This document shows, one piece after another, positions 54,291 through 64,000 of a stretch of DNA of 64,000 nt. This DNA is from Salinispora mooreana. GTDB lineage: Bacteria; Actinomycetota; Actinomycetes; Mycobacteriales; Micromonosporaceae. The DNA lies in NCBI RefSeq assembly GCF_000379065.1, contig NZ_KB900614.1, positions 2,595,149 to 2,659,148 on the forward strand, written 5' to 3'. Made by a program: the position numbers and the translations under genes. The notes under the pieces were generated by a model that was not told the origin of the DNA, searched no databases, and worked only from the letters and a program-made list of their open reading frames with translations. Position 1 is the first letter of the stretch. Every line of letters begins with the position of its first letter.

Positions 54291-55883
54291 TCAGGACCGT
54301 CCGCCCCGGGCCTGGTCCAGCCCGTAGGTCAGCGCGTCAACCAACGCGTCCCAACTCGCCTCCACCACGTTGGGGTGCACCCCCACCGTGGTCCAGTCCC
54401 GACCGGCGCGGTCCGATGTCTCCACCAGCACCCGGGTCACCGCCCCGGTGCCGTGGCTGCCAGCCAGAATCCCCACCTTGTAGTCGGCCAACTCGAAGTC
54501 GCGCAGCTCGGGGTAGTGCCTGACCAGACCGGAGCGTAGCGCCTCGTCGAGGGCGTTGACCGGACCGTTCCCCTCCGCGGTGGCGATCACCCGCTCGCCG
54601 CGTACCCGGACCTTGACGGTCGCCTCGGAGACCACCGCGCCGTCCTCGCGATGCTCGACCAGGATCCGGTAGGACTCGAGCGTGAACGGTCGGGGCGGCG
54701 CCGCGTCCGGCAGCTCGGAGCGGACCAGCAGCTCGAACGAGGCGTCAGCGGCCTCGAACGACCAGCCCTCGGCCTCCAGCTCCTTGACCCGCTTGGCGAC
54801 CCGGTTCAGGGTCTCCGGGTGGTCGGCCAGGTCGAGGCCCAGCTCCCGGCTCTTGAGTTCGATGCTGGCCCGGCCGGCCATCTCGGTGACGAGGATGCGC
54901 ATCCGGTTCCCCACCCGCTGCGGGTCGATGTGGTTGTAGAACAACGGATCCACCTTGATCGCACTCGCGTGCAACCCCGCCTTGTGGGCGAAGGCGGCGG
55001 CCCCGACATACGCCTGGTGGTCGTTGGGGGCGATGGTGGCGAGTTCGGCGATGCCGCGGGACACCCGCACCATCTGCGCCAGACAGCCCTCGGGTAGGAC
55101 CGGCAGCCCGAGCTTGAGTTGCAGGTTCGCCACCACGGCGAAGAGGTCGGCGTTGCCGGGTCGCTCGCCGTACCCGTTGGCGGTGCCCTGCACGTGCCGC
55201 ACGCCCGCCTCCACCGCGGCGATGGTGTTGGCGACCGCGCAGGCGGTGTCGTCCTGGGTGTGGATGCCGAGTTGCTCGGGTGCCACACCGAGCCGGGCGG
55301 TGAGGTCGCCGATCACGGCGGTGACCTGGGAGGGGAGCATGCCACCGTTGGTGTCACAGAGCACGAACCGCTCGGCGCCGGCGGCGAGTGCGGCCTCGGC
55401 CACCGACGAGGTGAACCCGGGGTCGTCGCGATAGCCGTCGAAGAAGTGCTCCCCGTCGACGAAGACCCGCCGCCCCTGCGCCACCAGGTAGGTCACGGTG
55501 TCGTGGACCATCGCCAGGTTCTCGTCGGCAGAGGTACGCAGCGCCCGCTGCACGTGCCGCAGGTCGGCCTTGGCGACCAGCGTGACGGCGGGGGTCTCGG
55601 CGGCGAGCAGGCTGCGCACCTGCGGGTCGTCGTCAACCGGGCGGCCGGCGTGCCGGGTGGCGCCGAAGGCCACCAGCACCGCATGGCGCAGGTCGAGCTC
55701 GGTACGGGCCCGGCGGAAGAACTCGGTGTCCTTCGGTACCGCGCCCGGCCACCCGCCCTCGATGAAGCCCACCCCGAACTCGTCGAGGAGCCGGGCCACC
55801 GCGAGTTTGTCGACCACCGAATAGCTGAGCCCCTCGCGCTGGGCGCCGTCGCGCAAGGTCGTGTCGTAGACCTGGAAGGTCAT
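54291..55883 (-). CDS. cimA: (R)-citramalate synthase
   Basis: 530 residues. CimA condenses pyruvate and acetyl-CoA to citramalate, a threonine-independent entry to isoleucine. Begins MTFQVYDTTLRDGAQREGLS with the DRE-TIM catalytic motif; later VLCDTNGGMLPSQV, GIHTQDDTACAVANTIAAVEAG and VQGTANGYGERPGNADL. The C-terminal LeuA-type regulatory domain (about 400-520) allows feedback control. ATG 55883 follows AGAGAGGA. The leader contains an attenuator. Confidence 0.93.
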   Translation of the reverse strand: MTFQVYDTTLRDGAQREGLSYSVVDKLAVARLLDEFGVGFIEGGWPGAVPKDTEFFRRARTELDLRHAVLVAFGATRHAGRPVDDDPQVRSLLAAETPAVTLVAKADLRHVQRALRTSADENLAMVHDTVTYLVAQGRRVFVDGEHFFDGYRDDPGFTSSVAEAALAAGAERFVLCDTNGGMLPSQVTAVIGDLTARLGVAPEQLGIHTQDDTACAVANTIAAVEAGVRHVQGTANGYGERPGNADLFAVVANLQLKLGLPVLPEGCLAQMVRVSRGIAELATIAPNDHQAYVGAAAFAHKAGLHASAIKVDPLFYNHIDPQRVGNRMRILVTEMAGRASIELKSRELGLDLADHPETLNRVAKRVKELEAEGWSFEAADASFELLVRSELPDAAPPRPFTLESYRILVEHREDGAVVSEATVKVRVRGERVIATAEGNGPVNALDEALRSGLVRHYPELRDFELADYKVGILAGSHGTGAVTRVLVETSDRAGRDWTTVGVHPNVVEASWDALVDALTYGLDQARGGRS

Positions 55884-55904
55884 CAGGATCCTCTCTGCGG
55901 CAAC

Positions 55905-55934
55905 AAAAAGACCCCCCACGGACGTGGGAGGTCT
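55905..55934 (-). terminator. Attenuator terminator in the cimA leader
   Basis: On the minus strand AGACCTCCCAC pairs with GTGGGGGGTCT (one U-G pair) around a GTCC loop, followed by TTTTTGTTG. It stands 22 bases before the cimA start. A second hairpin at about 55935-55964 (GCGCGC/GCGCGC type) between leader peptide and terminator could be the alternative structure. Confidence 0.8.
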
Positions 55935-55962
55935 GCGCGCTCGGCGAACGGAAGCCGGCGCG

Positions 55963-55995
55963 CTAGCGGCGAATAATCATGAAAGTGCGGTGCAC
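55963..55995 (-). CDS. cimA leader peptide with two Ile codons
   Basis: GTG 55995 opens a ten-codon frame M-H-R-T-F-M-I-I-R-R, or ATG 55980 the five-codon M-I-I-R-R. The two Ile codons are both ATT, rare in this GC-rich genome, and are four codons from the stop. The placement just ahead of an intrinsic terminator in front of an isoleucine-pathway gene is that of a transcription attenuator sensing charged tRNA-Ile. Too short to be in gene tracks. Start choice is uncertain. Confidence 0.65.
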   Translation of the reverse strand: MHRTFMIIRR

Positions 55996-56239
55996 AGCGC
56001 TCACTCTGCCAGCCACGGGCCCGGCGGGGCAGCCAAATCCGCATTTCGGGACGGCTTTCGGAAGCCGCCGGCGTCGACCTACACGAACCACGCGCTGCGC
56101 ACGAACGGCCTCCCCCGCCGGCTCCGCGGAGCGGACCTCCCGCCGTGGTGGTGATGGCGGTGTACCCAGCGCGACACCGGGTACCACCTCGCGGTGGCCC
56201 GACGCCGACCCGGCCCGCCCAGAGGTGGAAGGAGACGCC

Positions 56240-56704
56240 ATGGCACGGCGTGACCCACATCCGGCCCGTCCGACGCCGAGCCCACTCGGCACCGGCGATC
56301 CGAGCAGCGACCGCGACGGCCCGCCCGGTAGCGACGGCGACCCGTGGCGATACCGCGCCGACACCACCGTGACCGAAATCGACCTGGCGGGCTATCAGGT
56401 CGAGGCGAGTGACGGTGGCATCGGGAAGGTGGACCAGGCCAGCCACGCGGTCAACTCCAGCTACCTCGTGGTGGACACCGGCCCGTGGCTATTCGGTCGC
56501 CGGGTCATGCTCCCTGCCGGCACGGTCAACCACGTTGACCACAACAAACGAAAAGTCCACATCGACCGGAGCAAGGACCAGATCAAGGCCGCGCCGGAGT
56601 ACGACGAGACGGCGGACACCGACCCGGCATACCGGGACAAGCTCGGTGGCTACTACGGCGACACGTACTCAGCTATCCCACCGGGCACCGCGCGAGAACG
56701 ATGA
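56240..56704 (+). CDS. PRC-barrel domain protein
   Basis: 154 residues. After a polar front of 35 residues, a PRC-barrel-like domain: VTEIDLAGYQVEASDGGIGKVDQA, YLVVDTGPWLFGRRVMLPAG, VNHVDHNKRKVHIDRSKDQIK. Soluble; often linked to stress or RNA processing in other bacteria, role here unknown. ATG has AAGGAG upstream. Confidence 0.85.
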   Translation: MARRDPHPARPTPSPLGTGDPSSDRDGPPGSDGDPWRYRADTTVTEIDLAGYQVEASDGGIGKVDQASHAVNSSYLVVDTGPWLFGRRVMLPAGTVNHVDHNKRKVHIDRSKDQIKAAPEYDETADTDPAYRDKLGGYYGDTYSAIPPGTARER

Positions 56705-56747
56705 TCGGTAGGACCACGTGCGACGGGTCTGCCGCTACCGTGTCAGA

Positions 56748-57476
56748 GTGGACCCGATTGAACTAACCCAATTCGACACTCTGTTCAACTTCCGCGACGT
56801 CGGCGGGCCCGCCGGCCACGACGGGCGCGTTGTCCGAAGTGGTCGGCTCTTCCGCTCGGACACCCCGCACCGCCTGACTGGTGCCGACCGGACGGCGTTC
56901 GCCGCGTTCGGCGTCCGCACCGTGCTCGACCTACGCCGGCCGCACGAAGTGGACCGGGATGGCCGAATCCCGGACTTTGCGGGGCTGACCTGGCGGCACA
57001 TCCACCCGGAGCATGCCGAATGGGCCACCACCCCGTACCAACCCGGTGCCGACCTCGCCCGCTACCTCGCCGACCGGTACGCCGACCTGGCCTCGACCGG
57101 CACCGCCGGCCTGGCCGCCGCGATCGGGCTGATCGCGGACGAGTCCAATGCCCCGCTCCTGGTGCACTGCGTCGCCGGCAAGGATCGCACCGGCATCGTC
57201 TGCGGTCTCACCCTGGCCATGCTGGGCGTCTCCGACGCTGACATCGCCACGGACTACGCGTTGAGCACCGCAGCCGGCGAGCGCTTCCGGGCCTGGTTCG
57301 CCACGACGGGCAGGACGTTGCACCCGTCGCTGCCGCCACTGAGCTGCCCTGAGGAGGCGATGCTGCTGTTCCTCGCCGAACTGCGCGACCGCTACGGCAC
57401 GGTCGAGGGCTACCTGCGCCACGCCGGCGTCACCGACGCCCAGGTGGCCGCGCTCCGCGACCACCTGCTGGAGTAG
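56748..57476 (+). CDS. Protein-tyrosine/serine phosphatase
   Basis: 242 residues from GTG 56748. The N-terminal NFRDVGG motif and the P-loop LVHCVAGKDRTGIVCGLTL (C-x5-R) place it in the lipid/tyrosine phosphatase family of mycobacterial PtpB type (DUF1706-like Y_phosphatase3). No signal peptide. No clear ribosome site; the message may be leaderless. The frame also opens upstream at 56718. Confidence 0.88.
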   Translation: MDPIELTQFDTLFNFRDVGGPAGHDGRVVRSGRLFRSDTPHRLTGADRTAFAAFGVRTVLDLRRPHEVDRDGRIPDFAGLTWRHIHPEHAEWATTPYQPGADLARYLADRYADLASTGTAGLAAAIGLIADESNAPLLVHCVAGKDRTGIVCGLTLAMLGVSDADIATDYALSTAAGERFRAWFATTGRTLHPSLPPLSCPEEAMLLFLAELRDRYGTVEGYLRHAGVTDAQVAALRDHLLE

Positions 57477-57485
57477 CCGCAACCC

Positions 57486-58583
57486 TCAGAGCACGTGGTG
57501 GACCCAGTTCTGCGGATCCGCGGCCTTGCCCCGCTGGATGTCGACGAGTTGCTGGCGCAGGGTCATGGTGACCGGGCCGGGTTCACCGCCGCCGATACGG
57601 AACTCACCGTCGGGAGAGCGGACCGTGCCGACCGGATTGATCACCGCGGCGGTGCCGCAGGCGAAGACCTCGCGCAGTCGACCACTCGCCGCGTCGGCCT
57701 GCCAGTCGGCGAACGAGATCGGCTGCTCCGCCACCTGGTGACCGGCGGCGGCAGCGATCGTGAGCACCGACTCCCGGGTGATGCCGGGCAGGATGGTCCC
57801 GGTCAGCGGCGGGGTGACCAGGGTGCCGTCGTCGTAGACGAAGAAGAGGTTCATGCCGCCCAGCTCGTCAACGAAGCGGCGCTCCACGGCGTCCAGGAAG
57901 ACGACCTGGTCGCAGCCATGGTCGATCGCCTCTGCCTGGGCGACCAGCGAGCTGGCGTAGTTGCCGCCACACTTGGCCGCGCCGGTACCCCCGGGCGCGG
58001 CCCGGGTGTACTCCGGCGAGACCCAGACGGTCACCGGCTTCACCCCACCAGAGAAGTACGCACCGACCGGGGACGCGATCACCGCGTAGAGGTATTCGTT
58101 GGCGGGACGCACACCGAGGAAGACCTCGCTGGCGAACATGAACGGCCGCAGGTAGAGGCTGCCGTCCTCACCCTCGGGAATCCAGTCCCGGTCCACCTCG
58201 ATCAGCCGGTGCAGCGAGTCGACGAAGGTCTGCTCGGGCAGGATGGGCATCGCCAACCGCCGGGCGGACGCGGCGAACCGGGCGGCGTTGGCGTACGGCC
58301 GGAACATCGTCACGCCACCGCTGGCGGTGCGGTACGCCTTCATGCCCTCGAAGATCTCCTGGGCGTAGTGCAGGACCGCGGCGGCCGGGTCCATCGGGAT
58401 CGGCGCCCGCGCCTCGACCCGGGCGTCGTACCAGCCCTTCCCGGCGGCGTAGCGGACAGTAACCATGTGGTCGGTGAAGACCCGCCCGAAGCCGGGGTTG
58501 GCCAGCAGCGCGGCCCGGTCCGCTACGGATACCGGCGCAGAATTCGGACGGATCTCGAACTCGAGCTTGTCACCACCGCTCAT
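57486..58583 (-). CDS. ilvE: Branched-chain-amino-acid aminotransferase
   Basis: 365 residues. Last step in Ile, Leu and Val synthesis. [39 protein letters not shown] lysine in [18 protein letters not shown], and [20 protein letters not shown] are typical of class IV enzymes. ATG 58583 has GGGAGG upstream. Confidence 0.97.
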   Translation of the reverse strand: MSGGDKLEFEIRPNSAPVSVADRAALLANPGFGRVFTDHMVTVRYAAGKGWYDARVEARAPIPMDPAAAVLHYAQEIFEGMKAYRTASGGVTMFRPYANAARFAASARRLAMPILPEQTFVDSLHRLIEVDRDWIPEGEDGSLYLRPFMFASEVFLGVRPANEYLYAVIASPVGAYFSGGVKPVTVWVSPEYTRAAPGGTGAAKCGGNYASSLVAQAEAIDHGCDQVVFLDAVERRFVDELGGMNLFFVYDDGTLVTPPLTGTILPGITRESVLTIAAAAGHQVAEQPISFADWQADAASGRLREVFACGTAAVINPVGTVRSPDGEFRIGGGEPGPVTMTLRQQLVDIQRGKAADPQNWVHHVL

Positions 58584-58824
58584 CGCGCTGACCTCCCTGG
58601 AATGGATGACGGCATGCGGCCCCGCGTGCCGAGCTGGTGCGAGCAAACTTACCCCGAACGGTCGTTCAGCGGGTAGCGGCACCCGGGGACGCCCGCTCCG
58701 GCTGGATACCGGCCGCAGGACCGCCACCCGGGTGGCTCGTCCCGGCTACCCACGCAGCGACGACTGGGTTGTCGACCGCCTACCCACCGTGACTGAAGGT
58801 GGGGCCACAGCGGCGGCTCACGGT

Positions 58825-59856
58825 TCAGCCGGCCGCGTGGCTTGCCAGCCGATCGCCGACCTCTGCGGTGCGGATCGGCGCGCCCGGCCTCCGCCCCGCC
58901 AGCTCCGCGGCCACGGCAGCGGTGATCCGGGCAGCCGGCTCGACGTGACCAAGTTGGTCAAGCAGGAGCGCGGCGGAGAGTACGGTTGCCACCGGGTCGG
59001 CGAGACCGCGACCGGCGATGTCCGGCGCGGAGCCGTGCACCGGCTCGAACATCGACGGGTACGCACGCTCCGGGTTGATACTGCCGCTGGCCGCGAGCCC
59101 GATTCCGCCGGTGACGGCGGCGGCGATGTCGGTGAGGATGTCACCGAAGAGGTTGTCGGTGACCAGCACGTCGTACCGCTGGGGCTGGGTCACCAGGAAC
59201 ATCGCGGCGGCGTCAACGTGCTGGTATTCGGTGGTCACGTCCGGGTGCTCGGCGGCGACGTCCGCGAAGGTACGGGCCCAGAGCGAGCCGGCATGGGTGA
59301 GCACGTTGGTCTTGTGCACGAAGGTGACCTTGCGCCGTTCCCGCCGTTCCGCCCGGTTGAACGCGTCTCGGATCACCCGCTCGACCCCGTGCCGGGTGTT
59401 CAGGCTCTCCTCGGTGGCGATCTCGGCCGCGGTACCGCGGTGCAGTGCGCCGCCGGCGCCGGCATACAGCCCTTCGGTGCCTTCGCGGACCACCACCAGG
59501 TCGACCTCGCCGGGTTTGACGCCGCCGAGGGGACTGCTCGTGCCGGCCCAGAGCCGGGCGGGGCGCAGGTTGACGTACTGGTCGAAGGCGAACCGTAGCC
59601 GCAGCAGCAGACCCCGCTCCAGCACGCCGGGCGGGACGCTCGGGTCACCGACCGCACCCAGCAGAATGGCGTCGTGCTCGGCCAGTTCCGCGAGGACCGA
59701 GTCGGGCAGCACCTCGCCGGTGCGGTGGTACCGCGCGGCACCCAGGTCATACTCGGTGGCCTGCACCTTCGGGACCACCGCATCGATGACCTTGCGTGCC
59801 TGCGCGACCACCTCGGGGCCGATTCCGTCCCCAGCGACCACCGCGATTCGTGCCAC
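58825..59856 (-). CDS. leuB: 3-isopropylmalate dehydrogenase
   Basis: 343 residues. Third enzyme of leucine synthesis. [111 protein letters not shown] 59856 with AAGGGAG upstream. 241 bases without genes follow before ilvE. Confidence 0.96.
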   Translation of the reverse strand: MARIAVVAGDGIGPEVVAQARKVIDAVVPKVQATEYDLGAARYHRTGEVLPDSVLAELAEHDAILLGAVGDPSVPPGVLERGLLLRLRFAFDQYVNLRPARLWAGTSSPLGGVKPGEVDLVVVREGTEGLYAGAGGALHRGTAAEIATEESLNTRHGVERVIRDAFNRAERRERRKVTFVHKTNVLTHAGSLWARTFADVAAEHPDVTTEYQHVDAAAMFLVTQPQRYDVLVTDNLFGDILTDIAAAVTGGIGLAASGSINPERAYPSMFEPVHGSAPDIAGRGLADPVATVLSAALLLDQLGHVEPAARITAAVAAELAGRRPGAPIRTAEVGDRLASHAAG

Positions 59857-60068
59857 GTCGACTCCCTTGCCTCGCTCGCTCGGCTCCGAGCGTACGCCCT
59901 GGTCCCGAACACCGATACGGCTCTTCCACCATGCGGGAAACCGGATGTACAGGAGGCTTCCAGGTGACATTCATTCAGCGGTGATCTCCGCTGCCTATCC
60001 TGATCAGCAGCGGGGCCACGGGCCACACCAACGCCACGACGCAACGGGGCCGTCGGCCGGAAGGCGGG

Positions 60069-60923
60069 ATGAGAATGAGGATCGACGAACAGCAGCGCAG
60101 CCGCTGGAGCGGCTCGTCGCTACTCCGCCCACAGCCGCGTCCGGACCTGCGCCTCGGTGGCCAGCAGCGGCGGGTCGGCGGAGCGGGTCCGGCAACCGGG
60201 GAACGCATCGCCGTCCGGCACACCGTCCGCACCACCATCGCCGAGTACACCCTGCTGTTCAACGCACCGGACTGGCTTGGCCGCCGGGGCGTCAGCGCGG
60301 CGCTCCGGGACGCGGTCGCGGAGCTCCGCGCAATCGACCTGGCCTACGGACCAAACCGGCCGGAGAGCCTGGTGTCCCGGTTACGGCGAGGGGAGATCGG
60401 CCCCGAGTCGTACCCGCCACTGACCGACCTGGTGAACCGCTGCACCGCGATGCGGGCCGCGACCGACGGTTGGTTCGACGCCTGGGCGGTGCCCGGCGGC
60501 TTCGACCCGGGAGGACTCCTGGGTGGGTGGGCGGTAGAACGGGCCGCAGCCCGGTTACGGGCCGCCGGCGTCCACGACTATGCCGTGCTCACCGGCGCCG
60601 ACCTCGTCGTACGTGGGCACGCCGCGCACGGGGGACCGTGGCGGGTCGCCGTTCACCACCCCACCGACCGGCGCCACGCACCGTGGGTGTTGGAGATGAC
60701 CGCCGGGGGGATCGGTACCTCCGGGGTGACCGGACGACGGGGGCACGTGGTGGATCCGCACACCGGGGAACCCGCCGACCAGTTCATCGCCGCCACCGTC
60801 GTCGGGCCGGACCTCGCCGTCGCCGACGCCTACGCCACCGCGCTCTACGCGGCGGGTCCGGCCGGACTGTCCTGGTTCCACAGTGAGACGGACTACCGGG
60901 TCCTGCACGCCCACCGCCGCTGA
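60069..60923 (+). CDS. apbE: ApbE family FAD:protein FMN transferase
   Basis: 284 residues. ApbE attaches FMN to threonine of flavoproteins. RAATDGWFDAWAVPGGFDPGGLLGGWAVERA, MTAGGIGTSGVTGRRGHVVDPHTGEP and AVADAYATALYAAGP match the family. No signal peptide or lipobox is visible, so the protein is probably cytoplasmic. A likely target flavoprotein is not nearby. Confidence 0.9.
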   Translation: MRMRIDEQQRSRWSGSSLLRPQPRPDLRLGGQQRRVGGAGPATGERIAVRHTVRTTIAEYTLLFNAPDWLGRRGVSAALRDAVAELRAIDLAYGPNRPESLVSRLRRGEIGPESYPPLTDLVNRCTAMRAATDGWFDAWAVPGGFDPGGLLGGWAVERAAARLRAAGVHDYAVLTGADLVVRGHAAHGGPWRVAVHHPTDRRHAPWVLEMTAGGIGTSGVTGRRGHVVDPHTGEPADQFIAATVVGPDLAVADAYATALYAAGPAGLSWFHSETDYRVLHAHRR

Positions 60924-61251
60924 TCGGCGCTGCGCCGCGACACCCGCGCCCATCCTGGCCGGGCTCACGATCGGCCCCCACGGTCTCGGCAACTACCGTG
61001 AGGGCCGGTCAGCGACGATTGCGCGTGGCTCGCGCACCCGAGGGGTGCGGACCGGCCAGGGCCGGACGTCAACCCCGTCACCCGAAGACAGGCCCACGTC
61101 ACGGACTCAGCCAGTAGCCGCATCAGTACGCTAGCGAATTGACACAACTCCACGCAAGAGGATCCACTGCAGACCCTCCTGACAGGAGTATGGACTGGTT
61201 GGGGGTGGGGCGACTTCGGCATGGCGAACGACGAATGGCACGCTGTCCGCC
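60924..61251. other. 328-base gap before a small hypothetical gene
   Basis: TTGACA at 61139-61144 is a good -35 hexamer, but no clear -10 follows at 16-18 bases. Some short inverted repeats (ACCGGCC/GGCCGG) lie near 61010-61065. No gene seen. Confidence 0.35.
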
Positions 61252-61608
61252 GTGAGTTTCGATCTAAGCGTGTGGGCCCTGGCGCCCGGGGCAACGCCCG
61301 AGGACGTACGAACAGCCGTACGGCGGTGCCGAGCAGGCCAGCACACCGATCGTCAGCCCGACCCCCGGGTCGTCGGATTCTATCGGGCGATCACCGCCGC
61401 GTACCCAGAGCGGCCGGGCGGGGCGGACGCCCCCTGGGCGGTGACGCCACTACACACCGCCGGCGACCACGTCGAGCTGAACCTGCATCCGACCTGCGCG
61501 GACCAGGTGCTACTGGACATCGAGCGACTGGCCGGCGAACACCGGCTGATGCTCTTTGACGTCCAGGACGGCTCGGTGTACCCACCGCCCCAGCACACCG
61601 GCGGCTGA
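61252..61608 (+). CDS. Hypothetical protein
   Basis: 118 residues starting MSFDLSVWALAPGATPEDVR, GTG start. Similar small proteins starting M-S-F-D-L-x-V-W are common in actinomycetes; some occur in toxin-immunity settings but function is not known. No toxin is encoded here. Confidence 0.7.
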   Translation: MSFDLSVWALAPGATPEDVRTAVRRCRAGQHTDRQPDPRVVGFYRAITAAYPERPGGADAPWAVTPLHTAGDHVELNLHPTCADQVLLDIERLAGEHRLMLFDVQDGSVYPPPQHTGG

Positions 61609-61702
61609 CCGTCCCCGCGACCAGCCCGGCGCGCAGCCCGCGCCCGGAACCGCCTACGCCACGGAGGGCCCACCGGGCGGGCCGGCCCTCCGTGGCTCGC
61701 GG

Positions 61703-63298
61703 TCACTCCTCCCGCAGGTCGGCAGCGCTGGCCGAGGTCGCACCGACCGATTCGGCGACCGAGGTGAGGAGATCGGCGCCGAGTGCCTGGTCAACGGTGA
61801 GGGTCATCAGGGTCTCCCCGCCGGCCTCCCGACGGGCCACCTGCATCGCGGCGATATTGACGCCGGCCTCGCCGAACAGGGTGCCGACCGCGCCGACCAC
61901 ACCGGGCCGGTCGGCGTAACGGAGGAAGACGAGAATGCCCTCCGCCCCGATCTCCACGTCGAAGCCGTCCACCTCGGTCAGCTTGTTGACCTCCCGGACG
62001 CCGGTGATGCTGGTGCCGGAGACGCTCACCGTCCGGCCGTCCGGCAGGGCGCCCCGGATGGTGACCAGCAGCGCCTCCTCGGCCGTCTCGGGCCTGGTGA
62101 CCAGCGACACCTCGACCCCTCGCTCGGCCGCCAGGTGCGGGGCGTTGACGTAGGTGACCTGCTCCTCCACCACCGAGCTGAACAGCCCCTTGGTCGCCGC
62201 GAGCTTGAGCACCGAGACATCGTTGCTGACCACCTCGCCCCGCACGTCAACGGTCACGCTCGCGGCGATCCCGCCGGCCACCGCGGTGAAGGCCCGGCCG
62301 AGCTTCTCGGCCAGCGGCAGCAGCGGCCGGACATCCTCGGCGACCACGCCGCCGGTCTGCACGTTCACCGCGTCCGGCACGAACTCACCCTGCAACGCCA
62401 GCTTCACGCTGCGGGCCACGGCGAGGCCCGCCTTGTCTTGCGCCTCGTGCGTGGAGGCACCCAGGTGTGGGGTCGCCACCACGTTGTCGAAGGCGAACAG
62501 CGGTGATGAGGTGCAGGGCTCCTTGGCGTACACGTCAACGCCGGCCCCGGCGACCCGCCCCTCGGCGATGGCATCCGCGAGGGCCTGCTCGTCCACGAGG
62601 CCACCCCGGGCGGCGTTGATGATCCGCACCCCGGGCTTGACGATCGCCAGCTCCTTCTCCCCGATCAGACCCACCGTCTCCGACGTCTTCGGCAGGTGGA
62701 TGGAGATGAAGTCGCTCTGGCGCAGCAGCTCATCCAGGCCGACGAGGCGGACGCCGAGCTGCGCCGCCCGCGCCGGCTGGATGTAGGGGTCGTAGGCGAT
62801 CAGCCGAGTGCCGAACGCAGCGATCCGCTGCGCGAAGAGGACACCAATGCGCCCGAGGCCGACCACCCCGACGGTCTTGCCCTGTACCTCCACCCCGGTG
62901 TACTTCGACCGCTTCCACTCGCCCACCTTCAGCGCCGCGCTGGCGCTGGCGGTGTTCCGCGCGACCGCGAGCAGGAGGGCGACGGCCTGCTCGGCCGCGG
63001 AGACGATGTTGGAGGTGGGGGCGTTGACGACCATGACGCCGCGGGTGGTGGCCGCCGGCACCTCGACGTTGTCCAGGCCGACACCCGCCCGGGCGACCAC
63101 CTTGAGTCGTGGTGCCGCGGCGATCGCCTCGGCGTCGATGTGGGTCGCACTGCGGACGATGACCGCGTCCGCCTCGGAGAGCGCCGAGAGTAGGGCCGGA
63201 CGGTCGGTGCCATCCACATGTCGGACGTCGAAGTCGTGGGCGAGCACCTCGATGGCGGCGGGGGCGAGTTCTTCGGCGATCAGTACGACAGGATTCAT
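61703..63298 (-). CDS. serA: D-3-phosphoglycerate dehydrogenase
   Basis: 531 residues, the long form with an intervening domain and a C-terminal ACT domain. NAD motif VGVVGLGRIGVLFAQRIAAFG near residue 145; INAARGGLVDEQALADAI; GVDVYAKEPCTSSPLFAFDNVVATPHLGAST; ACT part GILVFLRYADRPGVVGAVGTLFGEAGVNIAAMQV, which senses serine. First enzyme of serine synthesis. Downstream of ilvC. Confidence 0.97.
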   Translation of the reverse strand: MNPVVLIAEELAPAAIEVLAHDFDVRHVDGTDRPALLSALSEADAVIVRSATHIDAEAIAAAPRLKVVARAGVGLDNVEVPAATTRGVMVVNAPTSNIVSAAEQAVALLLAVARNTASASAALKVGEWKRSKYTGVEVQGKTVGVVGLGRIGVLFAQRIAAFGTRLIAYDPYIQPARAAQLGVRLVGLDELLRQSDFISIHLPKTSETVGLIGEKELAIVKPGVRIINAARGGLVDEQALADAIAEGRVAGAGVDVYAKEPCTSSPLFAFDNVVATPHLGASTHEAQDKAGLAVARSVKLALQGEFVPDAVNVQTGGVVAEDVRPLLPLAEKLGRAFTAVAGGIAASVTVDVRGEVVSNDVSVLKLAATKGLFSSVVEEQVTYVNAPHLAAERGVEVSLVTRPETAEEALLVTIRGALPDGRTVSVSGTSITGVREVNKLTEVDGFDVEIGAEGILVFLRYADRPGVVGAVGTLFGEAGVNIAAMQVARREAGGETLMTLTVDQALGADLLTSVAESVGATSASAADLREE

Positions 63299-63617
63299 TG
63301 GTCCTCGAAATGTCGTCTATAGCGGTCGGCCGGGCGGCGGAGGCAGCGCTGCACCCCGCTGGCGATCCGGCCATGGCCGTCAGGTGCCGGCTGCGCACCT
63401 AACAGGGATCGTAGGGGGACGACCGGGGCCGGCGCTCCGGCGATCAGGGTGAGTGCCCTCACAGCGACCGCCCGACCCGGCCGGGTACGCATCCGCCGTC
63501 AGTGCCGGAGCGCAACCGCCGGACACCCGTGACCCAACGCCGGGGAGGGAGAGCGTCAGGTCACGGGCGTCCGTGGTGCCCGGAAACCCTCGCCCAAGGG
63601 TGCCCGGAAGCCCCGAG
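63299..63617 (-). other. 319-base gap between ilvC and serA
   Basis: Holds the likely ilvC terminator (ACCCT/AGGGT hairpin near 63592, flanked by two direct GTGCCCGGAA copies) and the serA promoter, which I cannot place. No gene seen. Confidence 0.35.

Positions 63618-64000
<383 letters not shown>

Overview
This window comes from a high-GC actinobacterial chromosome. The gene order smc–mutM–rnc–(plsX)–rpmF–DUF177–coaD–rsmD–recG–DAK2–rpmB–thiL–ddl–gpsA–plsC–cofC–ppk–hup–leuD–leuC–ndgR, the abundance of GTG and TTG starts, the XRE/DUF397 gene pairs and the F420-pathway cofC all point to Micromonosporaceae. A Salinispora- or Micromonospora-like strain is my best guess; this is inference from style and synteny, not from a database match.

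Layout. 1-19490 is conserved housekeeping: the 5' part of smc, a small coiled-coil protein, a CAP-domain surface protein, DNA repair and lipid genes (mutM, rnc, plsX, recG), ribosomal proteins L32 and L28, coaD, rsmD, a sortase-type LPXTG protein, thiL and ddl. 19715-22400 is a small accessory patch with an XRE regulator/DUF397 pair and a ROK protein. 22447-33200 returns to core metabolism: a PLP enzyme, gpsA, plsC, cofC, ppk, a Nudix/phosphatase fusion, an HU protein with a lysine-rich tail, leuD-leuC, and divergent ndgR. Two tRNA-Glu(CTC) genes and one tRNA-Gln(CTG) gene follow at 33267-33825. 33928-38708 is accessory: an FAH-family hydrolase, a two-TM exported protein, a hypothetical protein, and a TetR/flavin monooxygenase pair.

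39525-48435 is an integrated element of 8.9 kb. It was inserted by its own large serine integrase into a chromosomal gene resembling the actinobacterial family annotated as 3-methyladenine DNA glycosylase, cutting that gene into an N-terminal part (38902-39522) and a C-terminal part (48436-48696). Joining the two flanks at a GA dinucleotide restores one open frame of 293 codons. The deduced attP is an imperfect dyad centred on the same GA. The element carries an integrase, a small winged-helix-like protein, an array of ten GC-rich stem-loops, an HNH nuclease, an HK97-type major capsid protein, a portal gene broken by a 2-bp frameshift, and an XRE/DUF397 regulatory block. I see no terminase, prohead protease or tail genes. 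This is the composition of a capsid-encoding phage satellite or a strongly reduced prophage, and it is the most unusual part of the window.

48706-64000 is core again: arfB, a trypsin-like protease, a MoxR/DUF58/VWA operon, an EEP-family phosphatase/nuclease, and a branched-chain and serine amino-acid region (cimA, ilvE, leuB, serA, ilvC 3' end) with apbE between. With leuC/leuD/ndgR, the window holds most of the leucine pathway and the citramalate entry to isoleucine. cimA appears to be controlled by a ribosome-mediated attenuator whose leader peptide has two adjacent Ile codons of the rare ATT type, followed by a stem-loop and a U-tract.
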